Shown piece by piece: positions 1-8,119 of a stretch of 64,000 nucleotides of DNA. The notes below the pieces were generated by a model. The model searched no databases and was not told the origin of the DNA. It was given only the letters and a program-made list of their open reading frames with translations. Location of the stretch: the NCBI RefSeq assembly GCF_002906155.1, contig NZ_MUJK01000013.1:82159-146158 (forward strand), in the 5' to 3' direction. The stretch comes from Pseudomonas laurylsulfativorans (GTDB lineage: Bacteria; Pseudomonadota; Gammaproteobacteria; Pseudomonadales; Pseudomonadaceae). How positions within the stretch are numbered: position 1 is the first letter of the stretch; each line of letters opens with the position of its first letter. The position numbers and the translations under genes are program-made.

Positions 1-530
1 AGCAACTGGCGGTCTGGCTTCGTGAACAGCAGATCGAATTCCTCGTGGCCGACGCGCGGTACTTCACCGGCGACCCGCAATATCAGGTACAGCTGTTGCG
101 CCCCCGGCGCGGGCGATTCTTTTGCCGTGTCGATCATCCCCTGATGCAGCGCAAGAACCTGTCCCTGCGCGCCCTGCTCGACTACGCGGTGGTCGGCACA
201 CGAATACCGCCGATGATCCGCAAGATCCTCGCCGATGTGCAGGGTGAAACGGACTTCAATCCGAGCGTCGAGTGCGCGCAATTCGATGCCATCCGCCGCG
301 TGGTGATGCGCTCCGACGCGGTGGGTATCGCCACCATGGAGGCCTTGGCCGAACTGGTCGACCAGGGCCTGATCCGCCTGCTGGAATTTGCCGATGTGCC
401 CAAGGACGATCCCGGCCTGCAATTGCACTACGGTATCGTCAGCCGCGCCGGGCACTCCCTGACACCCGCCGCGCTGGCGATGGTCGAGGCCGTGCTGACG
501 GTTGACCAGCGCTTGCTGGCGTCGAATTAG
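1..530 (+). CDS. LysR-type regulator, C-terminal part (5' end outside window)
   Basis: The frame is open from base 3 and ends at 528-530; the first ATG/GTG is internal, so the gene starts upstream of the window. The roughly 175 visible residues have the alternating beta/alpha pattern of the second half of a LysR substrate-binding domain, including a segment (CAQFDAIRRVVMRSDAVGIA) typical of the effector-cleft hinge region. A DNA-binding domain is not visible. The ligand cannot be inferred. The family call is moderately sure; the target is unknown. Confidence 0.75.
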   Translation, partial: QLAVWLREQQIEFLVADARYFTGDPQYQVQLLRPRRGRFFCRVDHPLMQRKNLSLRALLDYAVVGTRIPPMIRKILADVQGETDFNPSVECAQFDAIRRVVMRSDAVGIATMEALAELVDQGLIRLLEFADVPKDDPGLQLHYGIVSRAGHSLTPAALAMVEAVLTVDQRLLASN

Positions 531-550
531 TCGAACAACCACCGCCCCCA

Positions 551-636
551 CTGTAGGAGCGAGCTTGCTCGCGATGGAGTGTCATTCACCGCGGTGTCGA
601 CTGATATACCATCGCGAGCAAGCTCGCTCCTACAGA
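551..636. repeat. REPIN (two inverted REPs)
   Basis: CTGTAGGAGCGAGCTTGCTC at the left is mirrored by GAGCAAGCTCGCTCCTACAG at the right, with about 35 bp between. This is the common Pseudomonas REP doublet, lying between two convergent genes. Confidence 0.9.
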
Positions 637-656
637 GGTTTGGTGTCACATTCAAA

Positions 657-1571
657 TCACGCCCGCCGCGCCAGCGCCTGCAACGCCCGGGGCTCACCGA
701 GGGCGCGCAGCAGGCAATGCATCGCTTCCTCGCGGCTGCGCTCGAAGCGATAGCGCGACTCGATGTACAGCGCCAGTTTCAATTCCACCGGTTCGTCCAG
801 GGGCAGCGGCACGTGTTGCAGGCCCAGCACATTGGCGACCCGGCTTGGCAAGCTGATGCCGAACGGCTGGCGGTCGGCGATCAGCTTCGCGGCCAGGGTG
901 CTCTGGGTGCTCATCGCCACAGTGCGGCGCAGGCCTTTCAAGCCAAGCTGCAAGTCCACGGGGCTGAGCCCGTCGCGACGGCTCGACACCTGAATCTGCG
1001 GCTGCTCCAGATACGCCTGCAGGGTGCGCGGCGGTTCCTTGAGCGCGGCGCCATAGGCGAACACGTAATGGTCGGCGGGCAGTGCCTGTTTGTGCAGGCC
1101 GGCAAGCCCGGCCAGAGGCTGGTCGAGGTCGATCAGGATATCCAGCTTGCCGCTGGCCAGGTCCTGCAAGGCGTCACGGCGCCGGGGCTGGAAATAACGC
1201 ACCTGCCAATCGGCGTGGGGTGATTCGAGCAAGGCATCGAGCAGCACCGGTTGCAGGCAATCCAGACAACTGATGCGCAGCAGCGGATTGTTCTGCCGCG
1301 CGGCAGGAATCATGCGCAAGCCGTCGCGCAATGACTCAAGCGCGGCACGTACGTAATCGGCCAGGCGATGGGCGACCAATGTCGGCGTCACGCCCAGGCG
1401 ACTCTTGATGAACAGCGGGTCGCCACACAAATCGCGCAGGCGACGCAACGCATTGCTCATGGCCGGTTGCGACAGGCACATCACCTCGGCGGCACGCGTC
1501 ACGCTGCGCTGCTGGTAAATCGCATCGAAGGCGAGCAACAGGTTCAAATCGAGCTGGCGTAAATCAAGCAT
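657..1571 (-). CDS. LysR family transcriptional regulator
   Basis: 304 aa, normal LysR length. The N-terminal winged HTH is clear (RSVTRAAEVMCLSQPAMSNA, about residues 22-41), preceded by the LNLLLAF segment typical of the NodD/LeuO-like branch. Residues about 90-300 form the effector-binding domain. It is divergent from the AraC-type gene at 1643, and the short intergenic gap carries a perfect palindrome (1616-1629), so it may control that neighbour, itself, or both. No catabolic genes adjoin it, so the inducer cannot be guessed. Confidence 0.9.
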   Translation of the reverse strand: MLDLRQLDLNLLLAFDAIYQQRSVTRAAEVMCLSQPAMSNALRRLRDLCGDPLFIKSRLGVTPTLVAHRLADYVRAALESLRDGLRMIPAARQNNPLLRISCLDCLQPVLLDALLESPHADWQVRYFQPRRRDALQDLASGKLDILIDLDQPLAGLAGLHKQALPADHYVFAYGAALKEPPRTLQAYLEQPQIQVSSRRDGLSPVDLQLGLKGLRRTVAMSTQSTLAAKLIADRQPFGISLPSRVANVLGLQHVPLPLDEPVELKLALYIESRYRFERSREEAMHCLLRALGEPRALQALARRA

Positions 1572-1615
1572 GGTCTTGCTCCGGCAAATCGCTTAACGTC
1601 GGGCAGCCTAACCAG

Positions 1616-1629
1616 TGTTCCGGAACACG
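1616..1629. promoter_or_regulatory. Perfect 14-bp palindrome in a divergent regulator gap
   Basis: GTGTTCCGGAACAC reads identically on both strands and lies between divergent LysR and AraC genes, 13 bp before the AraC start. It is a plausible operator; the cognate regulator is not identifiable. Confidence 0.5.
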
Positions 1630-1642
1630 CTGTGAGCCCTAC

Positions 1643-2683
1643 ATGACAAAAAGCGATCAGCCGCTGCACGCCCCCTCAATACCCAATGCGTTCTACGCAC
1701 CGACCCTGCTGCCGGCCATCGAAGAGTTGCTGGCCCGCGGCGTGGACCGCGAACGCATCGAAGGCCTTTTTCGTCGCAGCCTGTTCGAGTTGCGCACGCC
1801 ATTCATGCGCATTCCGCTGTTCATGTCACGGCGCTTCTGGGCGTTTGCCCTGGAACAGACCGGCGACCCGTTGATCGGCCTGGCGGCCGGCCGGCGTTTC
1901 GTTTCTACCGCCACCAATGGCCTGACGTACCTGTTCGACGTGGCCGACTCACTGGACAGCGCCTGCCAGTATTTCGTGCGCTTCTTTCCATTTTTCAACG
2001 GCCACTTCCAGGCCCGGATCGTGCGCGGCGACGACAGCGTCGAATTGCGTTTGCTCGACCGCGGCAGCGTGAAAACCAGCGCGGCAACCACCGATTACAT
2101 CCTCATCAGCCTGTGCAGCATGCTGCGGCGCAAGTTTCTCGCCAGCGGCCTGGAGCGTGATCCGATTCTGGGCGTCGGGCTGGCCGGTGCTTGCACGGTC
2201 AACCCGCAGGAACATGCACAAGCCTTTCGCGCACCGGTGCAATGGGGGCAGGCGCAGCACTCGATTCGCCTCGATCCACAGCTGTTCGTCATCCCGTTGA
2301 CGCCGGGCAATCATGAGCTTGAACAGACGTTGGTCGAACTGCTGGAGCAGACCCGACGCAACAGCGAACCGACCTTGCTGGAGCAAGTCTGCGACCATTT
2401 GATCGTCGACCTCGCCGAAGCCAACTGGCAGCAATTCTGTACCACCCAGCATTTGCTCGAGCGCACCGCAGCCCGACGCTTGAAGGCATTGGGCTGGAGT
2501 TTTTCCGAGTTGCTCGACGAATACCGCCGCTACCGCGCCGAAGATTTTTTGCAGGGCACAGACCTGGAGCTGGTAGAGATTTCCGACCGCCTCGGCTACA
2601 GCGATGTGCAAAGCTTAAACCGCGCATGCCTGCGTTGGCTGGGGTGTGCACCGGGCGCCTGGCGAACCCGACAAGGTCAATAG
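1643..2683 (+). CDS. AraC family regulator with N-terminal arabinose-binding-like domain
   Basis: 346 aa. Residues about 20-210 match the layout of the large N-terminal ligand domain of OruR/ArgR-type AraC proteins (MRIPLFMSRRFWAFALEQTG, GLAAGRRF). The C-terminal 80-90 residues hold the double HTH (ERTAARRLKALGWSFSELLD; ISDRLGYSDVQSLNRACLRW). The second HTH is well conserved, ending in the usual P-x-x-WR pattern (PGAWRTR). The ATG follows the palindromic gap shared with the divergent LysR. The effector is unknown. Confidence 0.88.
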   Translation: MTKSDQPLHAPSIPNAFYAPTLLPAIEELLARGVDRERIEGLFRRSLFELRTPFMRIPLFMSRRFWAFALEQTGDPLIGLAAGRRFVSTATNGLTYLFDVADSLDSACQYFVRFFPFFNGHFQARIVRGDDSVELRLLDRGSVKTSAATTDYILISLCSMLRRKFLASGLERDPILGVGLAGACTVNPQEHAQAFRAPVQWGQAQHSIRLDPQLFVIPLTPGNHELEQTLVELLEQTRRNSEPTLLEQVCDHLIVDLAEANWQQFCTTQHLLERTAARRLKALGWSFSELLDEYRRYRAEDFLQGTDLELVEISDRLGYSDVQSLNRACLRWLGCAPGAWRTRQGQ

Positions 2684-2924
2684 AACACCACCCTCGTGCG
2701 CCACGGGTGCCCTGGTTTTTTGCGTCCCCCCATTTTCCAGCTACAAATGATGAGTGGTTTGGGTGTCCAGAATCCTGACAGCGGTTGTCACGGGGCGGAC
2801 GTCGATGGATGGCATCGCTTCAAACCCGGATTGCAGCGATGGCGCGCCCGGCGCGCGGCGGCCGCAGTCCCGACACCTGCTGTCAAAACACCTGCGCCTA
2901 CGGAAAAACAACAGGAGGGTGAAC

Positions 2925-3716
2925 ATGCCTCGGCAAGTGATAGTCAACGCTGACGATTTTGGTCTCAGTGCCTGCGAAAACGCGGTGATCCTGGGCGCTT
3001 TCCAGGCCGGGCTCATCAGCTCCGCCACCGCCATGGCCAACATGCCGGCGTTCAAACCGGCCTGCGTCCTGGCCCGGCATCCATTGCTCGAAGGCCGCAT
3101 CGGCCTGCACTTCAACCTGACCTATGGCCGTCCATTGAGCCAGAGCATTGTGCAACGCCCGACCTTCTGCGACGGTGCCGGCGTGTTCGACCTCAACCTG
3201 TCCCGCACCCGCCTCTGGCTCCGGCGCCGGGATCGCCACGCCGTGCTCGAAGAGCTCGAAGCCCAGTGGCAGCGCTGCCTGGACAACGGCTTGCGTCCCA
3301 GTCACCTGGACTCCCATCAACACGTGCACAACATCTGGCCAATCGGCGAGATCGTCGCGCGCTTCGCCGCCCGCCAGGGGGTGCCAGTGCGCCTGGCGCG
3401 CAATCTGGAACAAAACCTCAGTCTGCCCAAGCGCCTGTTCAAGGACCTGCTCAACCGTCGCCTGAGCAACCTGGCCGGCGCCACCGCCGACTACGTGTGC
3501 ACCCCGGTGGATCTGCGCAACGCCGAGCCACCACCTGACGGACTGCTGGAAATCGTCGCCCACCCGAACCAGCTCGGCGCCGACTTCGGCGATGCCTATC
3601 TGGAACCTGGAGAGTCCTTGAGTGCGTTGCTGCAACAGCGTTTGCCGGGTGTGCCGCGGGTGGCCTATAGCGCCGCTGGCGAGGCTACGCCCCACCGCGC
3701 ACAGGCCGTCCTGTAG
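2925..3716 (+). CDS. YdjC/ChbG-family carbohydrate deacetylase
   Basis: 263 aa. The start is ATG 2925 because AGGAGGGTGAAC precedes it; an in-frame upstream extension lacks family similarity. Family hallmarks are NADDFG at residues 7-12 (metal-binding Asp pair) and SHLDSHQHVH (His metal ligands). Family members remove N- or O-acetyl groups from oligosaccharides, or act in hopanoid/glycolipid side-chain processing (HpnK branch). No hopanoid genes are adjacent, so the substrate is open. The stop codon is supplied by the CTGTAGGAGC of a REP, so the tail (about GEATPHRAQAVL) may be REP-derived. Confidence 0.85.
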   Translation: MPRQVIVNADDFGLSACENAVILGAFQAGLISSATAMANMPAFKPACVLARHPLLEGRIGLHFNLTYGRPLSQSIVQRPTFCDGAGVFDLNLSRTRLWLRRRDRHAVLEELEAQWQRCLDNGLRPSHLDSHQHVHNIWPIGEIVARFAARQGVPVRLARNLEQNLSLPKRLFKDLLNRRLSNLAGATADYVCTPVDLRNAEPPPDGLLEIVAHPNQLGADFGDAYLEPGESLSALLQQRLPGVPRVAYSAAGEATPHRAQAVL

Positions 3717-3737
3717 GAGCGGGCTTGCTCGCGAAGG
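3711..3737. repeat. Single REP half overlapping the ydjC stop
   Basis: CTGTAGGAGCGGGCTTGCTC followed by GCGAAGG. The TAG in CTGTAGG is the stop codon of the preceding gene. No partner REP is seen before the convergent methyltransferase gene. Confidence 0.8.
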
Positions 3738-3760
3738 CGTCAGTCAGAGCAACACATCAC

Positions 3761-4567
3761 TCAGCCCTTCACCACCACCCACGTAAAACACAACGGCAAC
3801 TGCGCCACTTGCTGTTGATAGCCGTCATAGAGTTCTTCGCGGTTGGAGTGCGGGTATTCCTTGAAGTGACGGATCTGCAGCCCTGCCGCAATGGCGGCGC
3901 TGAAGAGGTCGCCCAGTGTGTGGCCGAACCAGTAGGACGGCGCGGCCGGTTGTTCGATCTTGCCCTCGTAGACGATCGGTTCGTGCTGCACGAAGGGTTC
4001 GCGACGGAAGTATGAACTGGCCAGGCGAAAGGGATCGGCTGCCTCGGGGTCGAACATTTCCAGGAACGGGTGGGTTTCGTACACCACCAGCGCGCCACCC
4101 GGCTTCAGCGTGCGCGCCACATGGCGGAAGAATTCGCCGATGTCCGGCATCCAGTTCAGCACGCCGATGGTGATCAGCGCCAGGTCGAAGCGCTCCTGCA
4201 GTTGCGCAGGCAAGTGGTGAATGTCCGCTTCGATGAATTGCGGCGCATGGGGCGAGCGGGACGCCAGTTCCCGTGCCTGCTCGAGAAACGCGCCGGACTG
4301 GTCGACGCCCACGACGCTGCGCGCCCCCAGGGCAAACAGCGACAGACTTTCGCGGCCGTTGTTGCAGCCCAGTTGCACCACCTCCTTGCCGTCGACACCG
4401 GTCTGGGTCAGCAAAGCGGTCAGGGTGTCATCCAGGCAGGAAAAATCCGCGTGTACCACGCCCTCCAGCAAGGCTTGCCATTCGCAGGAGTTTTTGTGAT
4501 GACGAGCGGAGTCATTCCAGGCCTCGCGGTTACTGGCGATGGCTTGTTCTTTTGTCGGCAGTTCCAT
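3761..4567 (-). CDS. Class I SAM-dependent methyltransferase
   Basis: 268 aa. The Rossmann-type SAM site is visible: motif I VVQLGCNNGRES (about residues 63-74), the acidic strand-2 end VVGVDQS, and the post-motif LALITIGVLNWMPDIGEFF and LKPGGALVVYETH. Cytosolic; substrate not identifiable. It stands alone, convergent with ydjC. Alternative names such as 'ubiE-like' are not supported. Confidence 0.85.
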   Translation of the reverse strand: MELPTKEQAIASNREAWNDSARHHKNSCEWQALLEGVVHADFSCLDDTLTALLTQTGVDGKEVVQLGCNNGRESLSLFALGARSVVGVDQSGAFLEQARELASRSPHAPQFIEADIHHLPAQLQERFDLALITIGVLNWMPDIGEFFRHVARTLKPGGALVVYETHPFLEMFDPEAADPFRLASSYFRREPFVQHEPIVYEGKIEQPAAPSYWFGHTLGDLFSAAIAAGLQIRHFKEYPHSNREELYDGYQQQVAQLPLCFTWVVVKG

Positions 4568-4737
4568 TGCACGCTCCAGGGTTCGGTGGTCGATTTGACC
4601 GGCCGGAGTCTAGATCAACGTGATCCTGACAGATGTTGCGAAGTTGTAATCCGCCCAACGCCGTCGGCGGCCCACAGCGGCAGCTATAGTTAATGACCTT
4701 GGGGATATGTGGTTAAACCGATTTAGCAGGTGCTGTC

Positions 4738-5115
4738 ATGAAAAAAACCGACCTGATGCTTGTGCTCGCCGTCAGCCTGAGCGCGCCCCCTGTCGTCCAC
4801 GCCGACGACATGCCCACCACCAACTACAACAGTGAATTCAACTACTACGGGGCCGACCAACCCTTCGCCCACCCCGTGCCACAGTCAATGAGCACTGTGC
4901 CACCGGGTTCGTACATCCCGACCGCCCCCGGGGACTTCATTCCGGTTTCAAGCGAGCACGTGTTCTCCGACTCGCGCCTGCCAACCGTAGCCGACGCCAC
5001 GGTGCGGGTGTTTATCCGCTCCTACGATCCGGAGCGTGGCGTCTACGTGAACCAGGAAGTCGAGAATCCCGGTTGCATGCTGTCCTGCCTGAGGGAAGGT
5101 CCGGTATTGCAGTGA
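4738..5115 (+). CDS. Small exported protein of unknown function
   Basis: 125 aa, beginning with a Sec signal peptide (MKKTDLMLVLAVSLSAPPVV, cleavage probably after VHA-DD). The mature part is short and Pro/Tyr/Asn-rich (TNYNSEFNYYGADQPFAHPV), with two Cys near the C-terminus (NPGCMLSCLREG) that could form a disulfide. It ends 3 bp before the stop of the sigma-54 regulator on the other strand. Exported, with an amyloid/oxidase locus next door, so it may belong to that envelope function; this is inference only. Confidence 0.6.
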   Translation: MKKTDLMLVLAVSLSAPPVVHADDMPTTNYNSEFNYYGADQPFAHPVPQSMSTVPPGSYIPTAPGDFIPVSSEHVFSDSRLPTVADATVRVFIRSYDPERGVYVNQEVENPGCMLSCLREGPVLQ

Positions 5116-5118
5116 ACC

Positions 5119-6555
5119 TTACCACTGGCGTTTGTCTGGACGGGCGAGGCCAAGCTTTTCGATCCGGTAGCGCAACATGTCGCGACTAAGACCCAGCAGG
5201 CGTGCCGATTTGGTGACGTTCCAGTCGGTCTTGTCGAGCATCTTGCGCACCATGTCGCGCTCCACTTCCGGCAGGTTCATGGATTCGTTGCCGTTGTTGT
5301 AGGACGGACGCGACTCGCTGAAATGTTGCGGCTCTTGATGAAACATCGGTGGCTCATCCACCAGGCTCAGGCAGACGTTCAACTGATGGGCGGCGATGGT
5401 GTCGCTTTGCGCCAGCAACACGGTTTGCTCCAGCATGTTGCGCAATTCGCGTACGTTGCCCGGCCAGCTGTAGCTGAGCAGTAACTCTTCGGCCTGGTTG
5501 CTGAAATACAGGTTCGGCTTGCCGTAGCGTTTGCCGTGGCTTGCCAGGAAGTGCCGGGCCAGCAGCAGAATATCGGCGCCACGGGCATACAGGCGCGGCA
5601 CCTTGATCGAAATGATACGCAGGCGGAAAAACAGGTCGCGGCGGAATTTGCCTTGCTGGACCATTTGTTCGAGATTGCAGTTGGTGGCGCTGATCACCCG
5701 CAGATCGACCTTGCGCTCCTTCACCGAACCGACCCGGCGAATGGTGCGGTCTTCCAGCAGTTTGAGCAGCTTGGCTTGCAACAGCAGGTCCATTTCACCG
5801 ATTTCATCGAGGAACAGCGTGCCGCCATCGGCCGCTTCCACCAGCCCCATGCGACGGTCCTTGGCGTCGGTGAAGGCGCCCTTCTCGTGGCCGAACAGTT
5901 CCGATTCCACCAGATTGGAAGGGATCGACGCGCAGTTGAATTCAATGAACGGGCCCTTGCTGCGCGGGCCATCGAAATGCAGGGCCCGGGCCACCAGTTC
6001 CTTGCCGGTGCCCGTCTCGCCTTCCACCAGCACCGGCGGCAGATCGCTGTTGGCCATCCGCCGTTCGGCGTCGAGCAACTGGCTGATGGTGCCCTTGAGG
6101 TACACCATCGGTGCGGACTCGCCAATCAGTGCCTGCACCCCCGACTTCTGGGCCTCGCGCTCCTGATAAAACGACAGTGTGCGCTCCATTCGGTCGGTGG
6201 CCAGGGCCTTGTCCAGCAACAGCTTGAGTTCGGGCAGGGCCACCGGTTTGGTGACGTAGTGAAAGGCGCCCTCTTTCATCGCTACCACGGCGTCTTCGAC
6301 ATTGCCGTAGCCGGTCATCATGATCACTTTCAGATCCGGTGCGCTGACGCGCAGCTTCTGGATCAGGTCGTGACCACTCATGCCCGGCAACGAGTTGTCG
6401 GTCAGTACCACGTCAGGCGCGAAAGAACCCAGTTGCTCCAGTGCATCTTCCGCCGAGTGGCAGACGGTCACCTCGAAGTCTTTGCGCTCCAGGTAAGTCT
6501 GAATATTCTCGGCAAGGATTTCGTCATCCTCGACCAGCAGAATGCTGTGCTCCAT
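5119..6555 (-). CDS. mnxR: Sigma-54-dependent response regulator (MnxR-like)
   Basis: 478 aa with receiver (phospho-acceptor D53 in DVVLTDNSLPG), AAA+ domain (Walker A GETGTGKE about 179-186, Walker B GGTLFLDEIGE, R-finger region FRRDLFFRLR) and a C-terminal Fis-type HTH (WNVTKSARLLGLSRDMLRYR). The sigma-54 contact loop reads GAFTDA (226-231) instead of GAFTGA. The start overlaps the 3' end of the kinase gene by 32 bp, implying coupled translation. Two related kinases flank a multicopper oxidase here, matching the MnxS1/MnxS2/MnxR system needed for Mn(II) oxidation in P. putida GB-1; the symbol rests on that architecture. Confidence 0.85.
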   Translation of the reverse strand: MEHSILLVEDDEILAENIQTYLERKDFEVTVCHSAEDALEQLGSFAPDVVLTDNSLPGMSGHDLIQKLRVSAPDLKVIMMTGYGNVEDAVVAMKEGAFHYVTKPVALPELKLLLDKALATDRMERTLSFYQEREAQKSGVQALIGESAPMVYLKGTISQLLDAERRMANSDLPPVLVEGETGTGKELVARALHFDGPRSKGPFIEFNCASIPSNLVESELFGHEKGAFTDAKDRRMGLVEAADGGTLFLDEIGEMDLLLQAKLLKLLEDRTIRRVGSVKERKVDLRVISATNCNLEQMVQQGKFRRDLFFRLRIISIKVPRLYARGADILLLARHFLASHGKRYGKPNLYFSNQAEELLLSYSWPGNVRELRNMLEQTVLLAQSDTIAAHQLNVCLSLVDEPPMFHQEPQHFSESRPSYNNGNESMNLPEVERDMVRKMLDKTDWNVTKSARLLGLSRDMLRYRIEKLGLARPDKRQW

Positions 6556-8017
6556 ATACCCCTCCCGTTGCCACTTTGAAATTGAGACAAACGCGGGTTC
6601 CTTCCTGCTCCCGGCTGGTCAGTTCGACCGAGCCGTCAAAACGCTCCATTATTCTTTTGACCAAGGCCAGGCCCACACCCAATCCGCCTTGCTTGGTGGT
6701 AAAAAACGGCTTGAAGACCATTTGCTGCTGTTGTTTGGACATGCCCTTGCCGGTATCGGTCAGGATCATGCTCAGGTAGCCGGGCACCGAGGAATCGACC
6801 TCGATCGTCAGCACGCCGCCCTTGGGCATGGCTTCCAGTGCATTAGCAAACAGGCTATTGAGTATTTGTGTGAGTAGCACCTGGTGGCTGACGACCGGTG
6901 GCGCGCTGACAGAAGGGAAACGCACTTCGACGTTCGAACGCTTGATCAAGGGCTCAAAGGCACTCAAGGTGTCTTCGAGGGACAGCACCAGGTCGACCGT
7001 TTCAAAGTCGTCATTCATCGGCCGCAACGACACCAGCAACTCACGGACCCAACGCGACATGCGATCGACCTGATTGATGATGTCGCCTATGTTTTTCTGC
7101 GCGGGCTGGCTGGCGATGTCCTGGGCCAGTTCGGCGCTGGAACGGATGTTCGCCAGCGGATTGCGCAAGCTGTGGGCCACCGCCGAGGACATTTCCCCCA
7201 GGGCGACAAAGGTTTCGTTGGCGATCAGCTGTTTTTGCTGGCTCTGCAACAGTATCGCCGCACGCCGCACAATCCAGAACAGCCCCAGGTAGATCGCCGC
7301 CCCTCCAATCAGGGTCGCCAGCCAGATCGCCTTGAAGCCACGCTGGATGCGCCCCACCAGGTCCACCGGTTCCTTGTAGATCTCCACCATGGCAATCACT
7401 TTGCTTTTGTCGGCGTTGAACATCGGAATGTAGTTCTCGACGAACAGGTATTCCGGTTCGTGCAGCAGACGCTGCTCGGGACGCTGCTCATCGATCTCGT
7501 GGTAGCTGGTGGACACCGGCGACTGCATATCGAAGGATTCGTCCAGCTCATCGTCGTTTTCGATGCGCGCGCCGATCAACTCGGCGTTGGTCGACCAGAC
7601 CACGGTGCGGTCCTGGGCGTATACCGTCGCCAGCAGGATGTCCGGCAGATGCTCCACATGGTCGAGAAACTCCGCGCGCGCGGCGGCCCGGGATTGGGGG
7701 CTGACATCGGCATAGGCGTGGTCCAGGCGCGGGTCGAGCATTTCGCCCATGGTTCTGCTCGGTGTAATCCCGGCATGGCGAATTTCGGCCTCGCCGATGG
7801 CCTGGATGAACTGTGCGGTCAGCATCGAATCGCGCTCGATGCTTTCATCGACCACAAAGCGCGTTGAGATGTAACCCAGCCCCAGCGCCACCGCGGCAAT
7901 GATGAAAAAACTTGCCAGAGAGAACCAGCGCAGTAAGTTGAACTGCGGCCGCCAACCCTTGCGCGGTGCTGCCGGAGCCTGCGGCGCAGGTACTTTTTCT
8001 TGTTCTAGTATCTGCAT
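6524..8017 (-). CDS. Membrane sensor histidine kinase (MnxS-type), partner of the sigma-54 regulator
   Basis: 497 aa from ATG 8017 (AAGGAAACAGCC upstream); an in-frame start at 8104 has no ribosome site. One TM segment lies at about 30-55 and a second at about 229-250, bracketing a periplasmic sensor of about 170 residues. The H-box is AVAHSLRNPLA (H282), followed by the N-box LFANALEAMP and G-boxes DTGKGMS and GGLGVGLALVKRIMERF. It is closely similar along its whole length to the kinase at 12243-13688, so two paralogous sensors probably feed one regulator. The signal is unknown; Mn or redox state is inferred from the neighbours. Confidence 0.9.
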   Translation of the reverse strand: MQILEQEKVPAPQAPAAPRKGWRPQFNLLRWFSLASFFIIAAVALGLGYISTRFVVDESIERDSMLTAQFIQAIGEAEIRHAGITPSRTMGEMLDPRLDHAYADVSPQSRAAARAEFLDHVEHLPDILLATVYAQDRTVVWSTNAELIGARIENDDELDESFDMQSPVSTSYHEIDEQRPEQRLLHEPEYLFVENYIPMFNADKSKVIAMVEIYKEPVDLVGRIQRGFKAIWLATLIGGAAIYLGLFWIVRRAAILLQSQQKQLIANETFVALGEMSSAVAHSLRNPLANIRSSAELAQDIASQPAQKNIGDIINQVDRMSRWVRELLVSLRPMNDDFETVDLVLSLEDTLSAFEPLIKRSNVEVRFPSVSAPPVVSHQVLLTQILNSLFANALEAMPKGGVLTIEVDSSVPGYLSMILTDTGKGMSKQQQQMVFKPFFTTKQGGLGVGLALVKRIMERFDGSVELTSREQEGTRVCLNFKVATGGVYGAQHSAGRG

Positions 8018-8119
8018 GGCTGTTTCCTTAGTCCTTGAAATCGAGCCTGTCCAGCCGTGTATCAAGTCAGTGTAGGTAACATTGATAGCAATTGACTGGC
8101 CCACGTAACTATTTCGACA

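Noticed and set aside
5536..6579. 347-codon plus-strand frame inside the response regulator gene
   Set aside because: Antisense shadow of an unmistakable AAA+ sigma-54 activator.
8088..8102. Possible third -24/-12 promoter (GGGCCAG-N4-TTGC) before the kinase at 6524-8017
   Set aside because: The -24 box lacks the T and most of the consensus; only the TTGC and GG spacing fit, too weak to list.
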